Positions 60,436 through 64,000 of a stretch of 64,000 nucleotides of DNA are shown here, in pieces. The stretch spans positions 27,800,833 through 27,864,832 of the forward strand of contig NC_087062.1 of assembly GCF_963678635.1 (NCBI RefSeq), in the 5' to 3' direction. The notes beneath the pieces were generated by a model. The model was not told the DNA's origin. It saw only the letters and a list, made by a program, of their open reading frames with translations, and ran no database searches. Position 1 is the stretch's first letter; each line of letters starts with the position of its first letter. Position numbers and translations under genes: made by a program. This DNA comes from Symsagittifera roscoffensis. Lineage: Eukaryota; Xenacoelomorpha; Acoela; Convolutidae.

Positions 60436-60600
60436 AGTCATACAATTCCCATACAATTTCTTATACAACAGTTCATAAGATTACAAAAAGTAATCTATTC
60501 TAGCGTTTGTTCCATACTATCGAACTGTATGATTAGCATTTTCCAAAGTGAAACTCTATGACCACAAATGAGAACTGTGTGACTAGCATTTTTGTTCCGA
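60436..60600. mobile_element. Element C, compact inverted-end element
   Basis: Begins with GCTAGTCATACAATTCCCATAC and has matching inverted ends GAACTGTATGATTAGCATTTT and again GAACTGTGTGACTAGCATTTTT. The core has a palindrome (GATTACAAAAAGTAATC). Related words occur at 4105-4135 and 48484-49320. Non-coding; superfamily not determined. Confidence 0.5.
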
Positions 60601-61164
60601 CCATTGAAAATGGGGAAGAACTATGTACTCGGGTGAGTTTCATTTTTTTCTTTTTCGCTTTTATTTTTTTTTCTCGCAAAATCAAGTACTGCAAATAATC
60701 ATCGGAAAGTGTCGAGTAATATGTCATTTTGAAACCGTTTCAGTCAAGACTCAAACGTGTTGAGAAATATCTTTTTGAAATTTTTCGATTAACTTTTCTT
60801 GAAAAACTTTTTTCGCTTGGTCTATTTTTTTGTAGCCGTCGAATATAACTAAGTTTCAGAAAAACTTTTTTTGAGATTATATTCTGAACATATTTTTTAA
60901 GATTATGGTCGGAACATTCTGTCCTACTTGCACAGTAACCGGCTATCTTTGTTCAAATATGATATTTGTATTACTATTTTTCTTCAAATTTCAAAAATTT
61001 TGAAATCAAAAATCTAAATGAGCTACAAATGCATGCATATTCGTATCAATCGGCAAATCATACAACCTCTATTTTATAGCATTGTCAAAACTGTACTAGA
61101 TTATCGACGAGATGATTCCTCAACTGTGAGAGCTCTCAACTGATTTTTTTTCGTATTTTAAACA

Positions 61165-61640
61165 AAACTCTTCGTATCAGCGCAAAGCTTTGAATGTTCC
61201 GACTGCATTTAAAGGTATATAGTTTAGGGTTTATTTTTATAAAATGCGTGACGTTGAATTTTGTACAAAAAAAAGGAAAACAAGGTAACTTTTTTAGTTT
61301 TTGTTCTGAAAATCATCCAGCCACAAGCTATTTAAAGTGCAAAGTGATATATTCTGCTTATGGCGAATAATAAAAAGACCAAATAGCTCGCCTCACTTCT
61401 TTTTGGAACGATTTCTAAAAAGGATTAGGATACCGCACACGCATGTTTAGCACGAAATATATAGCGCGTTAGTTGTCCTACATTGGCAATCTTTTAACCA
61501 CCATAACATCACAAAAAAGAATCACTGGTAAAATTACATTTTAAATTTGAGCTCCAGACAAGATAACTGTTTGGATGACATTTTGAAAATTTTGTTAAAA
61601 CAAGCTAGATAAAAAGTTGACGTGTGTCTGGAGAAAAAAA
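61165..61640 (+). mobile_element. Element A copy (eroded)
   Basis: Left end TTCGTATCAGCGCAAAGCTTTGAATGTTCCGACTGC with an imperfect hairpin, then the family order (ACAAGCTATTTAAAGT, TTTCTAAAAAGGATT, GCGCGTTAG, GAGCTCCAGACAAGA). The right end with AGTCGGAACA is missing or eroded. Confidence 0.65.
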
Positions 61641-62512
61641 TGAAAATAGATGGAAACATTTAGCTGGAAGAATTTTACCTAGATTGGTTTTCATCAGGAT
61701 AATGAGGATTTTTGAGCTTGACGAGAAAAAAAATGGAAACAAAAATACATTTACCGATTTGATTATTTGCAATTTTTGAAATTAAATAGAATATCAGTTC
61801 ACAAACTACAATGAATTGATTTTAATCAATTTCCTACAGTTTTTTGTTGTATGCTATCAAAGAGCTAAAACGAAGCTCTATGGTCAAACTTTTGAGAGGG
61901 AAATAGTGAGAGGGAAAAAACTTAATCAATCCTTTTACTTCTTCCCACGACCACTTGAATAATTGAAAAGAACTCTAGATTGGGTTTGGTTTTTTCTCCA
62001 GATTTTGTCTACCTTATTTTTAAATTTTGAAGTACTCGGTGACTGAAATATGCTGCAATCATAGTTCGAGTTCTTTTTTGACAATTAAGAAAATGATTTT
62101 TGATTTTGAGAGTCCTGAAAACTCGCCGCACAAAACATGTTAGCAACCTGAAAATCTAACACTCTGTGCAGTTAATTTGATATAACGTCGAATTGCAAAA
62201 GAATCAAACAATTTTGCTCCTATAATTTTGAAACAAACGACGGTGCCGATATAACATAGAATTGTATAAAAGAAGATTTTTACTTCATACGATAAAAAAC
62301 AGTTGGCGCGAATTATCCAAAGTTCTCCAGAACCAACACCCAAATTCGATCGACAATTGAGCTTGAGATAAAGTAATTAGTTGCGGAATGAAATTTGTTC
62401 ATTTTATCACACACAGCTGAAGCGTAATTTTCGAAACATTTCTTGTGCTTAGCTCCCTTATTAAAAAAAAATGTGCGCCAAATTACTATGAAAGAATGAT
62501 AAATACAACAAA

Positions 62513-63053
62513 ACTTCTCGTGTTGGGCCGAAGCCCTAAAATGTCCGACTGCTTTTTAACGTTTATGGAGCAGTAATAATATAAACAACATAAAAAAATT
62601 AAATTAAATAAAATAAAATAAAAAAAAAAATTTCTAAAATTTGAAAATTTTTCTATGAAAATCATCCGCCCACACGCCATATAAAGTACAAAACAATAGA
62701 TTTAGCTCCTTGTAACAAATCAATTATGGCAAACAAGCTTCTTTCAGCCAATTTGGAACGATTTCTAAGAAGGATTAAATCTCCGCTTACGTGTTAATAG
62801 CGCGAATTAGACCGCGCGTTAATTGTCTTAAATTGGTCAAAATGGCAATCTTTAATTCCCATTAACTTTACGAAAAAAGATCACAAGTAAAATATTTTTT
62901 CAAATTTAAGCTCAGGACAACAAAAGTTTTCGAATGATATGAAAAAATTCCGTCAAAATGGCTAGTTAAAAAGTCGAAATTTGTCTAAATAAAAAAGAAA
63001 CGACTCCGAGCACATATATTCCGTTACTTTCCTATCAAAAGTCGGAACAATAA
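62513..63053 (+). mobile_element. Element A copy, full length
   Basis: About 540 bp from CTTCTCGTGTTGGGCCGAAGC to AAAAGTCGGAACAA, with the block order of the other copies (TGTCCGACTGC, GGAGCAGTAATAAT, CACACGCCATATAAAG, TTTCTAAGAAGGATT, TAGCGCG, CTCCGAGCAC). The remaining sequence of 61640-64000 outside this copy shows no gene I can support. Confidence 0.75.
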
Positions 63054-64000
63054 TCCAACACACTTGAAATTTTACAACTGTCTTGAGGTAGTTGTGACAA
63101 AAAATGAAAGAAAATTTCAATCGAGTCTCACTGCTACTAAGGTAAGTCAATTTGGTTAGTGAGGCATGACTCAGAAAAATGTTAAGGTTAAAAACTCATT
63201 CTCCTAGTTATACTTACTCCTCTAATATAGGAAAAATGACTTACTCGTTGGCTGAAATATGATCCAGTCAAAGTTCGAGTTGAATAGTTTTGCTCGAAAC
63301 TTGAGGAAAATATTTTTTATTTGGGGTTTTTCAAAAAAATGACGTTCAAAAGGGTGCACAACCTGAATTTTTTCTTTTGCGCTGCAGTTTTTTTTAAAAA
63401 AACGTCAAGCTTGATATTTCAAACCCGATGACAGTGCCATTTTAAAGCAAATAAAAAGAAGCTCTAATTGAATGAACAGGTGAAGACATCAACTACAACA
63501 TTTTTGAAAGAAACAAATAAGAGGCAAGGAAAATACTAGTATTTGCAAGCAAGCTCGTCGAATCATTTCTCATAAGTGTTTCTTGATTACTTCCATTGTT
63601 TTTGTTGATATGATAACAAAAATCAGCGTGAGTTCAAACTGAGCTTGATTTGATGTCAAAAAACTCTCCAAATTTCTAGATAAAACTTCCAACTGATAGC
63701 TGTGAGTCGGTAAATGCTGCAGTATTCACTGCAGTATTGCCTATCGTTCTGACTGAAGAACAAGAAAGAAATATTTCAAGAAACGCTCCAAAAGTCTCCG
63801 AAAGTTGACATTAAGTAGCGCAAAAGACCCAAACAATGAAAATCAACTAATTTAAAAATTAGAGCCGGAAATTGGGTAATCAATGAAAAGATTACGCAGA
63901 TGAGCCACTCCCTCAGAAAAATAGAGATCCGATGGAAAAAAAAGAAACGACTCGGTTAACCAATCCCAATTAACCCATTCAAAAAAATAAACTTTGCTGA

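Overview
The window looks like nuclear DNA of an invertebrate animal. It is strongly AT-rich (roughly 30% GC by eye), most genes are broken into short exons by long AT-rich introns, and repeat families fill much of the rest. The recognisable gene families are metazoan: a Cys-loop (nicotinic-type) receptor subunit, an Ellis-van Creveld (EVC)-like ciliary protein and a plakin-repeat-like protein. There is also a pseudouridine-breakdown fusion enzyme. The sequence does not fix the phylum. There is no sign of bacterial operons, CRISPR or plasmid genes.

Layout. 0-5 kb: mainly mobile-element copies, including one inserted inside another, plus a possible exon near 4.9-5.0 kb. 5.7-7.8 kb (+): Cys-loop receptor subunit, almost all in one large exon; the signal-peptide exon was not found. 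9.2-13 kb (-): three exon groups, each ending in a stop and all entered in the same phase. 13.7-18 kb: less AT-rich, with short broken coding-like stretches I could not assemble. 18.0-35.8 kb (-): an EVC-like gene of about 18 exons, with several mobile elements and a plus-strand ORF pair in its introns. 37.0-41.0 kb: a decayed LINE reverse transcriptase and hAT-like elements. 43.1-45.0 kb (-): a three-exon gene of unknown function. 46-49 kb: weak candidates and repeats. 49.6-54.4 kb (+): a three-exon pseudouridine-5'-phosphate glycosidase/PfkB kinase fusion whose first intron is a repeat patchwork. 54.4-57.7 kb: repeats, including a G-rich minisatellite. 57.8-59.9 kb (-): a single-exon protein with three plakin-like repeats. 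60-64 kb: repeats only.

The genes are unrelated neighbours, not a cluster with a shared task. The clearest unlisted structure is a high-copy non-autonomous element family (called B here; about 280-440 bp) with CAGGGGCGGA inverted ends and 8-bp target duplications, which fits the hAT superfamily. A second family (A) has a small terminal hairpin and subterminal TGTTCCGACT/AGTCGGAACA repeats. Three introns look as if they use GC rather than GT donors. Exon borders were placed by eye from splice motifs and reading phase, so small exons and the 5' ends of genes are the least certain parts.
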